64,000 nucleotides of DNA from Adineta vaga (GCA_021613535.1 CP075493.1:16740001-16804000), one strand, 5' to 3'. Positions 33,579-45,116 are shown, counted from the first letter of the stretch. Made by a program: numbers and translations. The notes: generated by a model not told the origin, from the letters alone.

Positions 33579-34627
33579 ATGTTTTTGAAAATTGTGTTAA
33601 TATCTGCACTCTTATGTGCATTGATCTATGCTGTAAACGGTGAGTTCATCTATTTAAGTGATAGTTCTCTTCAAATCATCTTATCGAAAAAAAACGTATA
33701 TTTTTCAATTTGTAGCTCATATGGCAGCATGGTCGAAGGGCATGTACTGTATGAAGGTATGGAAAAGAGAAACTTAACGAAGTATTACATTGCATCTTCC
33801 CTAGGGACGTGGAAATGAAGATAATATGAACAATAATTTACCCGTAAATCCTTTGGTTGATTTGACAAAGAAGGACTGGTGGTTTCAACATTTTCAAGGC
33901 TGTGACAAAGAACCACCACCAGACGGAGACTACCTTGAATTACCGGCAGGAGGCTCATTCACGGTTGAGATTGCAACCAATCGTGCTTTTACAACTTTTG
34001 GTCACAATAAAAATTTCGATGGCTATTTTGGTGGCCCACAAGAACTCGAATATACTTCTGGGGGTTGTGTTTCATATCCTAATTTACATACACCAAATCA
34101 AACTGCAGCACCAGGAACAGTTTTTGCTATTTCCTATCAGAATAGTATCGATAAAGTGACACCAGAAAACTTGGTTGTCTTTACTGTAAGAAAGAAAACC
34201 CCTTGGCAAAGACTCACCTCTTACGATGTACCAAAAGATTTACCACCATGTCCTGCAGGTGGTTGTACATGTGCTTGGGGGTGAGTTCATTTCATATTCT
34301 CTGAGAGAATGCTTTATTTTCTTTAATATCAGATGGGTTCCTATGGGCTGTGGACAACCAAATATGTATATGCAAGGTCATAAATGCATAGTTACTGGTT
34401 CAGTTTCTACAAGAAAACTTGCTGTCGCCAAGCCACCAGTATACTGTGAAAATAATCCTTCAAGATGTACAAAAGGAGCAAAACAAATGATTTTCCATTT
34501 TCAAAAAGATGGTAACAATGTATTTAATATTCCAAAAATGCCAACATACAATCAAGTGATGGGCTTTTTTGAAGGTGCTCAGAATGATATTTTTGAAGAT
34601 TCGGATTTAGCATCAAACATAGGCTAA
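33579..34627 (+). CDS. Secreted fungal-type protein, predicted mature N-terminal His (LPMO-like candidate)
   Basis: Four exons (33579-33639, 33716-33756, 33805-34280, 34333-34627) give 290 aa. A signal peptide (residues 1-21, ending AVNA) would expose H22 as the new N-terminus: HMAAWSKGMYC. The mature protein is Cys-rich (GGCVSYP, CPAGGCTCAWGW, MGCGQPNMYMQGHKC, VYCENN) with a conserved-looking NLHTPNQ...GTVFAISY segment. I recall this pattern from secreted basidiomycete proteins, and an N-terminal His after cleavage is the hallmark of copper lytic polysaccharide monooxygenases, where it forms half of the histidine brace; H at LHT would be the obvious second ligand. The LPMO function is a hypothesis. 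The introns are rotifer-like, so this is a gene of the host genome, possibly acquired from a fungus. Confidence 0.72.
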
Positions 34628-34766
34628 ATCTTTTGTTTTTTATGAGTTGGTGAAAAATAAATCAATCATTCACTAAACTGATCGACTGAAAAAATTGAAG
34701 AATAGATGTATCATCGAGATAACGAAAAGAATACATCATAATGATCTAGAAAATAATAATGAAGTA

Positions 34767-34806
34767 TTTGAGGGTTAAGATGAATTAGATGCACCCACAC
34801 CCTAAG
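34767..34806. repeat. TGTGGG hairpin, copy 10 (short)
   Basis: TTGAGGGTTAAG on the left, GCACCCACACCCTAAG on the right. The left arm runs straight into the TTAAG loop core, so this copy has lost most of the repeat units. Confidence 0.6.
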
Positions 34807-34847
34807 ACAAGATGAACAAAAGAATATGTCAAATAATAAATAACGTT

Positions 34848-34875
34848 CGTCGAGGGAGACTCGCTTAACCCTCGA
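34848..34875. repeat. 28-bp inverted element, family 2, copy 2
   Basis: Reverse-complement copy of the element at 1246-1273, 25 of 28 positions identical, with CGTCGAGGG and CCCTCGA ends. Confidence 0.55.
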
Positions 34876-35157
34876 CTGATTTCAATATCATATTATATCT
34901 ATTGAAATCTATATAATATTGTTCGTTTTGCAGTTGGTCATCGGCGTCCCTTCGGTGCGCCACTTTCGACTGCTCAAGTGTGGGAATCGCATTTTTGAAT
35001 CTTAATCGTTGATTTTATTCTCTCTACTGTCGATCGGATTCAAAAGAAAAGTTTTATTCATCAAAAAATATTTCAAGAATATGAAACGACTCAAAATCCG
35101 ATTATCCTTCCTCCACATTAAAGCATCTACCACATATTTATCTTAAATTAGACGATC

Positions 35158-37500
35158 ATTGTAGTTTGAATGGTTTACAAAACGTTTTTATGAATTATTT
35201 TTCTTCTATTCAATAAATCTTTTTTTGTTTGTTATTAGACGAAAAGATCATAAAATATGTTATTCGTCAAATGATATTTCTTGCATCAACGAATCAATTG
35301 ATCATATTCTGATCGGTAGTGAGAAAAAGGTGTTCGATAAGTGTTTGTTTTATTTTCTACGGGCTACGAAACTTGCTCTTGAATCATCATCAACTAATCT
35401 TACTCATATTCTGATAGTTCAATGTAACCATATGTCATTGTGACGAGTTTGACAAAGTTATTATCTTTTGCATCGAATATTGAGAGAAATATTAAAGTTA
35501 CTTTTACACAAACTCAACAATTCAGCCACCTACTTTCTTGAGTCATAATTTTCTTTTTCATGATAAACAGTCCACACAAGATAATATATGAAGGTGAATA
35601 CACAATCGACATTTTTCTTTTTGTTGGGCAATGAAATGATATTTTAGATCCATAAATGGAACAATTCAAACACCAACGAAGTAAAAATTTTGATGATCAA
35701 ACGAACAATATTAATAAACACTTAAAATTAATAAAGAATAAGTAATATTCACGAAATATTTGATTATCTTGATTTGTATCATATCTATCAATATTTTTAC
35801 AATCTTAACTATCGATTTCGTTCTCTTCTTCTACAATCAAATCTTCCACTTAAAATCAATCTCTTCCTGATATCTTAAACACCTTTTCATCGTTACAATC
35901 AAGATATAATCTTACCTAATACACAAAGAATTGATACTGAACGAATTGAAAACTATTTCATGTTTAATCAAGATGCACTTGCATTATTACATAAAACATT
36001 TTTTCAAACTCTTATTCTTGAAAATATCGAGTCAACGTGCCTTAATAGTATTCTTGACAAATTAACTTCGTTATTACATCTGTCTGCACTTAGCATCGCT
36101 ACTGTCGAACCCACTAAATGCATAAATTCGATCTATTAAAAAATTTTCGTTTACCTTTATTGAACTATTGGAAATTATCATTAGGAAAGAGTTTTTTGCT
36201 GGTATCTCACCAATGGCAATCAATGAACATAGTCCAATTGAGTATTTGATTATTAATCATGAAATATATTTTGATCAACTGAATGCATTCTTTTCCTACG
36301 TACGTCATCTTCCTCGTTTATCATTCAACTCATTAAAAGGAGATCGAATTCAATCATCATCCGTATTAAAATATCTAACACATGTATCACTTGCATTAAC
36401 TAATTTTATTAATACTATGTTCGATACTCTGGAATATCTCTTGGTCAATTAATTTCTCTGTGTGAAAGTTCTACACATTTCCGCTAGTTGGAGAGATTTT
36501 GATGGGTACAGATGGAAACATATTATATCAACGTATTTACCAAATTGACGTACTTTTTATGCTTTATTTCATATGGATTCACTCACTGATACTCAAAAAC
36601 TGGCGATTGAACAACAGCTAAGCTTTTTCAGGTCATCATTTTGGATTGACCGACAATGATTTTTCGACTATCACTTGACGCAAACAGAATATGGTGGGAA
36701 AAGAATTCTTTATTCAACAATTCCATACAGGTATTGATCTCTGACATTTTTTTCAGAAGAAAAGATTGTGCAATAAGTAATCACTTATTGAATAGTATCC
36801 TTTGTGTAGATGAATATGGAAATATTTTTACGTCAGTTGATCATGTTCATCTTACAAACAAAGAAATCATGGATAAGTGTTTGGATTATTTTTCAAATGC
36901 GACAAAACTTACTTTAGAACGTAGGTTTTCTACAGCTACTACTCAATCAATGCCAATCAGTCTTAGCCGTTTTCTACCTTTAGAACAGTTACAAACTTTA
37001 ACAATCGAATGTGGTCATCTGTCTCTTTTGAAAATGATTTAACTCTTATCTTATATACCTAATCTTCAGACATTAAAATTTGAAAGTATGCCTCTTCACA
37101 CGGAAAGTAAAATATCTATTGAACAAAATGAAATATTTCAATATAATCAGTATCAAAGACAACCCGTGTCATCAATGTTAATTGTTATTCTGACTGTACA
37201 TTAAACGAACTCGAACTACTTGTTAAGTTATTTTCTCGTTTGCAACATCTTCAAATCACTATTACGAATTGTATTAGATAACAATAAACAAAACGTGTCT
37301 GATTTTATTATGTTTCACACGTGTAGGTGAAATTTATCTCAAATATTTAAATAATCTGATCAACTGTGGAGTGATATCTACTGACCAGAAGGCACTACAT
37401 ATTGATAGGACTTTATATTTATGGTGGTATAATGATCATAGTTGTTTACATAGATTTAACATCAATTAATGTATAGAATACTGTCTACATTTGCATTGTT
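35158..37500 (+). pseudogene. F-box / LRR-like gene remnants
   Basis: Degraded pieces in several frames. A plus-strand F-box-like start near 35750 reads EIFDYLDLYHIYQYFYNLNY, then LLQSNLPLKINLFLIS and a stop. Later pieces (36168-36452, EHSPIEYLIINHEIYFDQLN, LPRLSF; 36656-37042, NRIWWEKNSL, FSNATKLTLER, LPLEQLQTLTIECGHL) have the leucine-rich phrase pattern of rotifer F-box/LRR proteins. A similar LRR-like piece at 35225-35443 (FLRATKLALESSS, HILIVQCNHMSL) precedes the F-box start, so at least two gene copies are mixed here. Multiple stops and frame changes rule out function. Such proteins would normally be ubiquitin-ligase adaptors. Confidence 0.55.
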
Positions 37501-37532
37501 AGCTTTATATTTCAGTTTTAATATTCTGTTGA

Positions 37533-38233
37533 GGGCCCCCTCAAAAACCGAACTCGGCTTAGGAAAGTTCAAATGGGCTGAAATTTGGAGCATGTGTTAG
37601 GGCTAAACAGAGGAGTCTGTGGTAAAAATTTCAGCTCGATATCACCTTGTTTTCCAGAGATATGGAACAAACAAGGTTAAAAAGCAGGTCATTTTATTTC
37701 CAAGATTTCTCGGTCCAGATCCATGGTAGACTGTTTTTCTTTTTTTTGCTAGAAAGAGCATCTCAGGATGCAGGGCACTGCAGAGCCCTTTTTTTAAATA
37801 GTTACTTTTTCATCGAAAGAAAGGCATCATAAGTTCTGTAAGCTAAAAAATGGGCGCCTAATTATATAAATGTTTTAAATCTTCAATCAAAAACAAAAGT
37901 TAATTAAAAAAAGGACTCTGCAGTGCTCTGCATCTTGACATGCTCTATCAAACAAAACAAAAAATAGAAGTATACCATGGATCCTGACCGAGAAATCTTG
38001 AAAATAAAATTAAGAAACTACAAACGGAGAACAAACGAAAAAGATTTTTGATTTATTGCAAAAAAGCATGATTTTTCAATAGAAATCATGAAGGTTTTTC
38101 AGGAAAAAAGAGGTTTTGAGAAAAAAACTTTATGGTTTCCGAAAGATCCAAAGACGGGCTATCTTCCCATGCATTTATCTCAATTTCGAAAATTTTCTCG
38201 AAAACTGACTTTTTTTGAGGGGAGGGGGGCCTT
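37533..38233. mobile_element. About 700-bp foldback (inverted-repeat) element
   Basis: The outer ends are inverted: GAGGGCCCCCTCAAAAA on the left, TTTTTTTGAGGGGAGGGGGGCC on the right. An inner pair of about 98-bp arms is clearly homologous in inverted orientation: 37701-37799 (starts CAAGATTTCTCGGTCCAGAT) and 37903-38000 (reverse complement starts CAAGATTTCTCGGTCAGGAT), separated by about 100 bp. No coding capacity, so a MITE or foldback-type non-autonomous element. No target duplication identified with confidence. Confidence 0.7.
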
Positions 38234-39280
38234 AAAAGATTCACAATGATTGATTTACGTACTTTTGCAGAAATCTTATTTGATACTGAAATATTTCGAT
38301 ATTGGGTTCGTTAGAAAAAATCCTAATTGTAAAAATTTTGTTTGATTGTTATGTAATTTAAAACTTATTTGAAATATAGTTTATGATCGTAATATCCATC
38401 TAAGTATATTGATATATTAGTACATTGATCATAGTTGAACAAAAATAAATAAATACATGTTCTGAAGATTGAAGTAATTCGAAACCGTAGAAATTAGCAA
38501 CAGTCGTAAGCAGTTGTTTAGAAAAGCGATGGAAAGCTAATATAACACATATTTTATATTGTTTTTGATTGAATAATCATAAAATGCTTTCGGTATTGTA
38601 TCAGTTATGATTATACAATTGTATATATCAGATACAGATGAACAATCATTACACTATACGTGATTAAAATTGTTTTTCAAATTGTTTTTATAGTAGAACA
38701 TGTCAATTGACAACGGAATAGTTTTGTTTTATTACTTAATTATATTCTTCGTTTATATAGAAACATTAAATAATCAGATTATCTGAAATAGTTGATATGA
38801 GCAGGATTAGGTTCATGTGACATTAGATTCCAATATAACAGTTATTGTGGATGTGTGCTGACATCATTACTTTCGATTGTTAAAAGATGATTTTAGTTAA
38901 TTATTTTAATGAAGTAGTATTCAAAAACTCAATATATTCGTTTCTAAAATTATCAACTTCGAATTACTTTTATTCTTATTGGATTCTTGAAGAAACCAAT
39001 CGGCACACCCTCACCCTCAAGATGACGACTCGCATATAATTTTTTTTCTTATTCTTACGGCTTCCATAAGTACGTAGAAACTCATTTTTCTGCTCTCTGT
39101 CACCAACTTGTGTGCATACTGTGTCTTTTTTCTTTCGTTATATAGTTTTTTACATTACTGTAGCTATATTACTTTAAATGCTAGACAAATATTCTTCCAA
39201 TTGACAATTAAAAAGAGAGATTGTCTTTCAAAAAAATACGATATGTCTTATTGATCACATAATTTATATTCGACTACGAG
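38234..39280. other. Gene-free stretch with a half hairpin
   Basis: AT-rich. A single CACACCCTCACCCTCAAGATG arm at about 39004-39024 has no left partner, so it is a solo arm of the hairpin family. Confidence 0.5.
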
Positions 39281-39547
39281 GTGTTATCGTCTGGATCAAA
39301 AGAAATTTGCGTTTTAATCTGGCTTGACGAAAATGATCTTGCAAGAATCGATGATTTAGAGAAGGTAAAAACAGAACTTGAACGAACGATGAATATTGTT
39401 GAAATATTCGATGATGTGGACGAATACGTCGATTTTATTACGGATAGTACAGACTGTCAAATTTTGCTAATAGTTGGTGAATCGATTGCTGAAAGAATTC
39501 TGTCAATACTTCATGAGAACGAACAAATCGAAGTCGTGCATGCTTGA
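39281..39547 (+). pseudogene. N-terminal domain fragment of a rotifer ART/TPR protein
   Basis: An 88-codon frame reading ICVLIWLDENDLARIDDLEK, then IVEIFDDVDEYVDFITDS and CQILLIVGESIAERIL. This is the same domain as residues 30-135 of the ART-NHL protein (FIWLDEE...LVIIMSGCFAENLLPKL). It stops after about 85 residues with no linked ART domain, so it is a detached piece. The start codon is unclear. Confidence 0.55.
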
Positions 39548-40063
39548 TTGAAACATCTAAATAAATAAAATATTACGAGAAAAGGAAAAAAGTAAAGAAA
39601 TGTTTAGCACGTGGTATGATATCTGCATAAATATCATTTTCGTTATTTTTTCATCTCTCTTCCGTCGAATAGAACATTCGGTTCAGTAATTTTCCGTCAC
39701 GGTAGTCACTAGTATTTGCCTTGCCTTAATCTTTTTTCTTTTCTTTTTTCTTTTATCCATATAAACGACTGTCGTCATGAAACAAAAGCATTTGATACAA
39801 CATTAGCTATGGTGACAATCGTTGGTATTATCAAGAAATACCTTTATATCGTTTTTTGTTGTTTTTTGTTGTTTTTTGTTATATGCGGAGCATGTAAAGA
39901 CTATTGTGTTTATGAATGGAAAGCTATCAATAGTCATTTCTTAAGCAATTACTTAACTTTTAAGCTACTTCTCTCGTCGATGTTTGTTACTTCTAGTCGT
40001 GTTATAGTTTCAGATAGTACCTTGTTTTTTTTCTATCATCAAGCAATTTAGATATTTCAAACC
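39548..40063. other. Spacer
   Basis: T-rich DNA with a short GTTTTTT tandem tract near 39851-39880. No gene seen. Confidence 0.45.
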
Positions 40064-40998
40064 ATGGACAAATATACTGATTTTTTTAAAAGTAGTACTA
40101 CTAAAATTATCAATAGTTTAAAGGGAGGTGCTGACAAACTCAATGAAGCACCAAAGGAAGTTCATAAGGATTCGAATGCAACAACGGATGCCACCGTCAA
40201 TACTGATAGTAAGTATCGAAAATAGTAATATATATATGTTATGCACATCCTATTTACATTTCTTACCTTTACGTTTTAGAATTGTAACACTCGTTCGGGT
40301 TATTTCATTTTTGAGAGGTAGCTAATATTATAAGTTAAAGAACGAAATTGCCGTAGTATTCAGAAAGTCAATACTACGGCGGATGAGATCGGTTGAACTC
40401 ATACTGCAAACGTAAAAGTAATTGACTAGCTTTCCCGCTCTCTGATAGAAGATAAAGGAGAGTTCAAATTCTGCTTTTTCTAGATTGTCTCTTTTGATGA
40501 GAGATGATCATCACTAGTTCTACTGATGAATACTACTATCACACGTACTCTCTTCTGTTAATTTACACAATTCTGCATCTTTAATGAATATATTAGCAAT
40601 TTTTCTTTTTTTTGTTATGAGTCATTATACAAAATGAAATTGTTTGTTTAGAAAAGTCCAACTTCTCCGGATCAAAAAGTAAATCACCATACTCTAACAA
40701 GAAACTTAATTGTAACGGACGTGCTTGTGTCGAATGTGGTCACTGCCGTGATTGGTACTGGCGTCCTGATGGTAATGACAAGGATTATACAAAGCGTGAT
40801 GATGCAACTTGTACTTCTGATGGTTATGATCGTGGTTTTCGTCTTCCATTTCGCGATGGTCTTTTTCTTTTTAAAGATGATGATGATGATGATGATCGTC
40901 GTCGTAATTATTATCATTTTATTTATTCCGTTACTTATCATGATGGTACTGATGTTATTGATAATCGTCTATGCCAATGTGATGATAATCGCTGTTAA
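40064..40998 (+). CDS. Cys- and Asp-rich small protein, unknown function
   Basis: Two exons (40064-40208 and 40652-40998) joined by a GT-AG intron give 163 aa. The N-terminal exon is charged and hydrophilic (KIINSLKGGADKLNEAPKEV). The second exon holds a compact Cys motif, CNGRACVECGHCRDWYW (CxxxxCxxCxxC), which could bind a metal, then CTSDGY, a run of seven Asp followed by Arg residues, and CQCDDNRC at the C-terminus. No signal peptide. I do not recognise the family. A hydrophobic ORF in another frame over the same GAT-rich stretch is a shadow. Confidence 0.65.
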
Positions 40999-41113
40999 TC
41001 CTGCAACTTTAGTTTTGAGCGACTTTGACTAATTTGCTTATCACTGATGGCTGTCTAATCAACAAAATAAATAAAAATTATCTTCTCAGAATGTTCATAG
41101 GAGTTTGTTCATC

Positions 41114-41178
41114 TCGTGTGGGTGAGGGTGAGAGACCAGCTATAGCCTCACCCACACCCACACACGCCCTCAAGATGC
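41114..41178. repeat. TGTGGG hairpin, copy 11
   Basis: ATCTCGTGTGGGTGAGGGTG arm and CCTCACCCACACCCACACAC arm ending in CCCTCAAGATG. About 115 bp after the Cys/Asp-rich gene. Confidence 0.85.
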
Positions 41179-41261
41179 GGCATTGTCAAATTTTCAAATG
41201 TGTTTGTCTATTCGAACTAGTCTGCTTCCATCTTATCATTCTGATATCGCTGATACTTACA

Positions 41262-41687
41262 GAATGATAGGCTACATTCTTCAAGAACAACAGAAGTTGA
41301 CGGAAGCATAGGATCATTTCGAATCAGTTTCGAAGATTTTTAATCAAGTTCGATTATCAGCAAATCCTGAGACAAGTAGAGACAATATTGAGGATTGCAA
41401 ATGTTCTCTTGCTGATATATATGGTAGTATTGGCACCATTCATACAAAACTAAGTAATATTCCTTGTGCACTTCAAAACTTCCAGAATGCTTTAGATTTT
41501 CGACTTGAATGTACATCATCGACGAGTCAACAGATTGCCAAAAATATGGACTATTTGATCAATACTTACGTTGCCATGAATAATTACGAAAGAGCATGGT
41601 TCATATGTAGAAAACAGTATGAAATTATGCGTTTTACTATTAATTCTTTCCATTCCAATGTCGACAGTTGCAGCTACAGTATTATTA
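41262..41687 (+). pseudogene. TPR-repeat fragment interrupted by mariner
   Basis: Tetratricopeptide-type sequence: ADIYGSIGTIHTKLSNIPCA, LQNFQNALDFRLE, MDYLINTYVAMNNYERAW and HSNVDSC. There is an in-frame TAG at 41307-41309 near the start. The frame runs into the mariner insertion at 41688 and ends in stops after it. It resembles the TPR tail of the ART-TPR protein at 53.1 kb and may derive, with 39281-39547, from one dismembered gene. Confidence 0.6.
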
Positions 41688-42875
41688 GGTTGGCAACTAA
41701 GTTCTTGCGTTTTTTTTGAAAATGTTCTAAAATATTCGAGAAAGTTCTAGAAGTTTCCATACTAAAGGCATATAAAGGGAGTGTGAATGTCTTTCGAATG
41801 ATAATAAATTCATCGATATGGAAGCTGATCATGATTCGGAAATGAATCTTTCCCGTAGAGAGATTCGAGTACTTTTACTTCATGAATTTCGTCTGGGTCA
41901 CAAGGCAACGGAAGCAGCTCACAACATTGGTTCAATCGCTTTAAGAACGGTAACTTAGAACTCGACGATTTACCTCGATCCAATAGACCATTGGAACTGG
42001 ATATGGATCTCTTAAAGCAGCTCATCGAACAAGATCCTCGATTGACCCCACGATATTTAGCAGAGCAGCTTGGGTGCTCCCATACTGCGGTGGAAAAACA
42101 TCTGAACGAATTAGGCAAGACATGGAAATATGAAGTTTGGATACCTTATGAGTTATCACCACAACAGCTCCAATGCAGGGTTGATGCTTGTATGGATTTA
42201 ATGACATCTCATCGCAACTATCAATGGCTCCGCAATCTTATCACTGGCGATGAGAAGTGGGTGTTGTATGCTAACTACACGCATAGACGTCAGTGGCTAA
42301 GTCGTGGTCAAACAGGCGTAGCAACACCAAATGCTGATCTACATTCTAAGAAGGTGATGTTAAGTGTTTGGTGGGGTGTCAATGGAATCGTTCACTGGGA
42401 AATTCTACCTGATGGTTGCACTATCACTGCTGACCTATACTGTCGACAATTGGATCGAGTTGCAGAAAAACTCAAGGGGAAGCAGGATCGAATTTACTTT
42501 TTTACACGGTAATGCCACACCCCATGTTGCAAAGTCGACCTGTGAAAAATTATTAAGTCTCGGATGGATTACCATTCCTCATCCATCTTATTCTCCTGAC
42601 TTGGCACCAACAGATTATCATTTGTTTCGTTCTCTATCTCATCATTTGCGTGAGAAAAATTTCGACGACGAGAACGACGTGAAAATGGATATTGTCAACT
42701 TCTGTGGTCGAAAGTTCCAAGACATCTACGAACGTGGGATTCTATCTCTGCCAGAGCGTTGGCGACAGGTCATAGATAGTAGTGGTGCATATATAACTGA
42801 AAGCTAGTTATACTTTTAAAGTTTAAAAATAAAAATAAAATTTTTGAAAAAAACGCAAAAACTTAGTTGCCAACC
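41688..42875 (+). mobile_element. Mariner transposon, 1188 bp, inactive
   Basis: The inverted ends begin GGTTGGCAACTAAGTT and remain near-identical for about 35 bp (one clear mismatch in the first 29). A TA flanks each side (41686-41687, 42876-42877). The length is normal for mariner. It sits inside the TPR pseudogene. The terminal repeats are well preserved compared with the coding region, so the copy may have been mobilised in trans or be fairly young. Confidence 0.92.
41818..42807 (+). pseudogene. Mariner transposase, multiply mutated
   Basis: Starts at ATG 41818 (NLSRREIRVLLLHEFRLGHK). A deletion near 41930 removes part of the helix-turn-helix and shifts the frame. The main block 41991-42512 carries LTPRYLAEQLGCSHTAVEKH and the first catalytic Asp in ITGDEKWVLY. 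A further one-base frameshift in a T-run near 42500 leads into LHGNATPHVA, where mariner enzymes have HDNA, so the second catalytic Asp is Gly (GGT). The third Asp is present in YSPDLAPTDYHLF. Two frame breaks and a lost catalytic residue make it non-functional. Confidence 0.88.
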
Positions 42876-43657
42876 TAATAGCTATTTATTTTTAGTAAAT
42901 TCAATAAAAACCAATTGTAAAAATCGTAAAAGAGTTTAAATGTATGTGAATATTTATTAAAATATCCTCAACACACATCAAATTACAAATTTTTTTCTGA
43001 ATGAAACTATAATAGATATTATTTATCATGTGATGGATATATAGACCAGATAAATAATTGTAGGAAAAAACTATTTTCAATCTCTTAACAGAATAAGTCT
43101 GATAGAATCTTCTGGATTAATTTGAATCATCTCAGCTATTTTGTGAAACACGATCTGAAAGAGAGTGTTGAAGTGTTTATAGGCAGAAATTTGCACCCAT
43201 CCCTCCTCCACAGACCTTGACAGAGGGGTCAAAATGGCATCACCAACCGTGACAGACTGGGATCACAGACTGTGACATTTGGTTTTTAGGAGATCACAGA
43301 CCTAACAGACACAATTCACAAAAAAAATCAGAAACTGTTACAGACATGCAAAAGTGGGATCACAGACCATTACAGACTGGCAAAAAATAGAGTCACATAC
43401 CGCTACTGACTCGCATAATCCGATCACAAACGGTGACAGAATTGCCAAAATAGCATCACAGACCATAATAGATATACGTTAGCATAAGATCACAAGTCTC
43501 AGCCGTGCTGAAGGAAAACAGGTAAGAACGCGTGCCAATAATTTGTCCCCTCGTTGCCTCCTCCCATCCCTCTCTCTCCTTGCTTATTTTTATACTAAAT
43601 TTAAAGGAGAAAACCGTTAAATTGTGTGTTGAAGACCTCGATAGACTTTATCAGAAA
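42876..43657. other. Spacer containing a minisatellite
   Basis: No gene. Contains the degenerate tandem array at 43218-43500. Confidence 0.5.
43218..43500. repeat. Degenerate minisatellite, roughly 31-35 bp unit
   Basis: About seven to eight diverged units built on GATCACAGACC-GTGACAGACTGG with variable A-rich spacers. Unit lengths vary and some are fused, so it is an old array. Confidence 0.7.
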
Positions 43658-43765
43658 TCTTGAGGGTGAGGGTGTGGGTGTGGGTGTGGGTGTGTGGGTG
43701 GGTGTCGATGATAGTCACCTCTCCTCACCCACCCACACACACCCACACCCACCCTCAACTTGACT
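43658..43765. repeat. TGTGGG hairpin, copy 12 (expanded)
   Basis: The longest copy: the left arm holds several successive GGGTGT units after ATCTTGAGGGTG, and the right arm the complementary ACACCC run ending CCCTCAACTTG. Arms of roughly 40 bp. Confidence 0.9.
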
Positions 43766-45116
43766 TGGAAATTTTACAGTTTTATTCACAATTTGAACAC
43801 TAATTGAAGTATATATATTCTCTTTTCTGAAAGAAAGGGTTATACAGCCTTTAAATCATGGGCTTGAAATGCTAAAAGTTTGTCTGTTTGTTTGTCTGTC
43901 CTATCCAATCAGAATGCAGCATTCAGTAAAGCAGCAAAAACTAACCTTCGTCAATAAACAAAGCGTGACAGAAAGGTAGTCAGGATCGAGGATCTTGAAT
44001 CTGAGACTAATTTTTCGAAAAAGGTATATAGGAGTATTCTGATGCAATTTTCGAGTGTCATTTGACGAACAAGCCTAAGGAGCATCCTCAGACGTGAGGT
44101 CTGTTATCCTGATATGACCAAGGAATATACTTTAAACATTTATTGTGAAATTATGAAGTGGGAGAAAAATTTTCCTAATGTATTATTTTTTGAATTCCTA
44201 CTTTTGGTTTGGCTTCGTGCAAAAGATTTCGTTGCAGATTGCGAAGTGTTTTATTTTGACAAGAAATCTCAATGATTTAGTAGTAGAACAAATAAAAGAA
44301 AGTCATTTTGAGCAGAATTTTATCACGCATATGCAAGTAGTGGATTTATCGGAAATAAATGAAATACCGCTTTAATGTAGTTCACTATCAGAAATGTTTA
44401 TAATTGTAAATAGACATTTAGTTAATAAAGCAGTAGAAACTTGAGAAACAACTCACGAACATCGAAATAAATATATCGGATGACAAATCAACAAATTCTC
44501 AATTAATACAAATTACAACTAAGAAGACTTCAGTGATTAGTCGAAAACTAAGTGGTTGGTTTCTTACAGATATTATGAAAGAACAATCAATATGATATTG
44601 TTAACATTTGAGTGAAGAACGTTGCGTGAAAATAATTTTTAAAATAAAAAGAGTTCTTTATGAAAATAATGTTTTTGTTTTGAAATCATTTCAATATTTT
44701 TAGTAAAAAATTAGGCTGAATGAAGAAAATGAACATTTCAATATGTTTTAGCCTTGTCGCATCATTGGCTAGAAAATCAAATTTGCTTTTGAAATATGCT
44801 TTTGTTTCAGTTTACTCATTAAATTATTAGGATCTCCGTTGTTTTATCCTATACGAATCATTAGGTTTTTGAAAATAGATTGTCTAATTTATTTTCTTCT
44901 ATTACATTCATTTTCATTTTGTTCGATATTATTGACTTCGATTTTCTTTTCATCATATTGAAAACTATATGGTTATGTCAATACTTTTTTCTGTTTATTC
45001 GAGATTTTGGGATGCTTTGATATTACAACTTGTGTTTTTTTTATAGTAAAACATAATTGAATTATTTTTTTCCCATTAAGTTCTTGATTTGCTTACAGTT
45101 TGATCAATTATTTTTG
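43766..45116. other. Gene-free stretch
   Basis: Short open frames (for example 44178-44375) but no domain. Nothing recognised on either strand. Confidence 0.45.

Larger units (their letters stand above)
34628..35157. other. Intergenic with two short inverted elements
   Basis: Contains a short hairpin (34767-34806) and copy 2 of the 28-bp family (34848-34875). No gene recognised. Confidence 0.5.

Noticed and set aside
40721-41032. A 103-aa hydrophobic ORF resembling a multi-TM peptide
   Set aside because: It is another frame of the Cys/Asp-rich exon; the hydrophobic run comes from GATGATGAT read out of frame.
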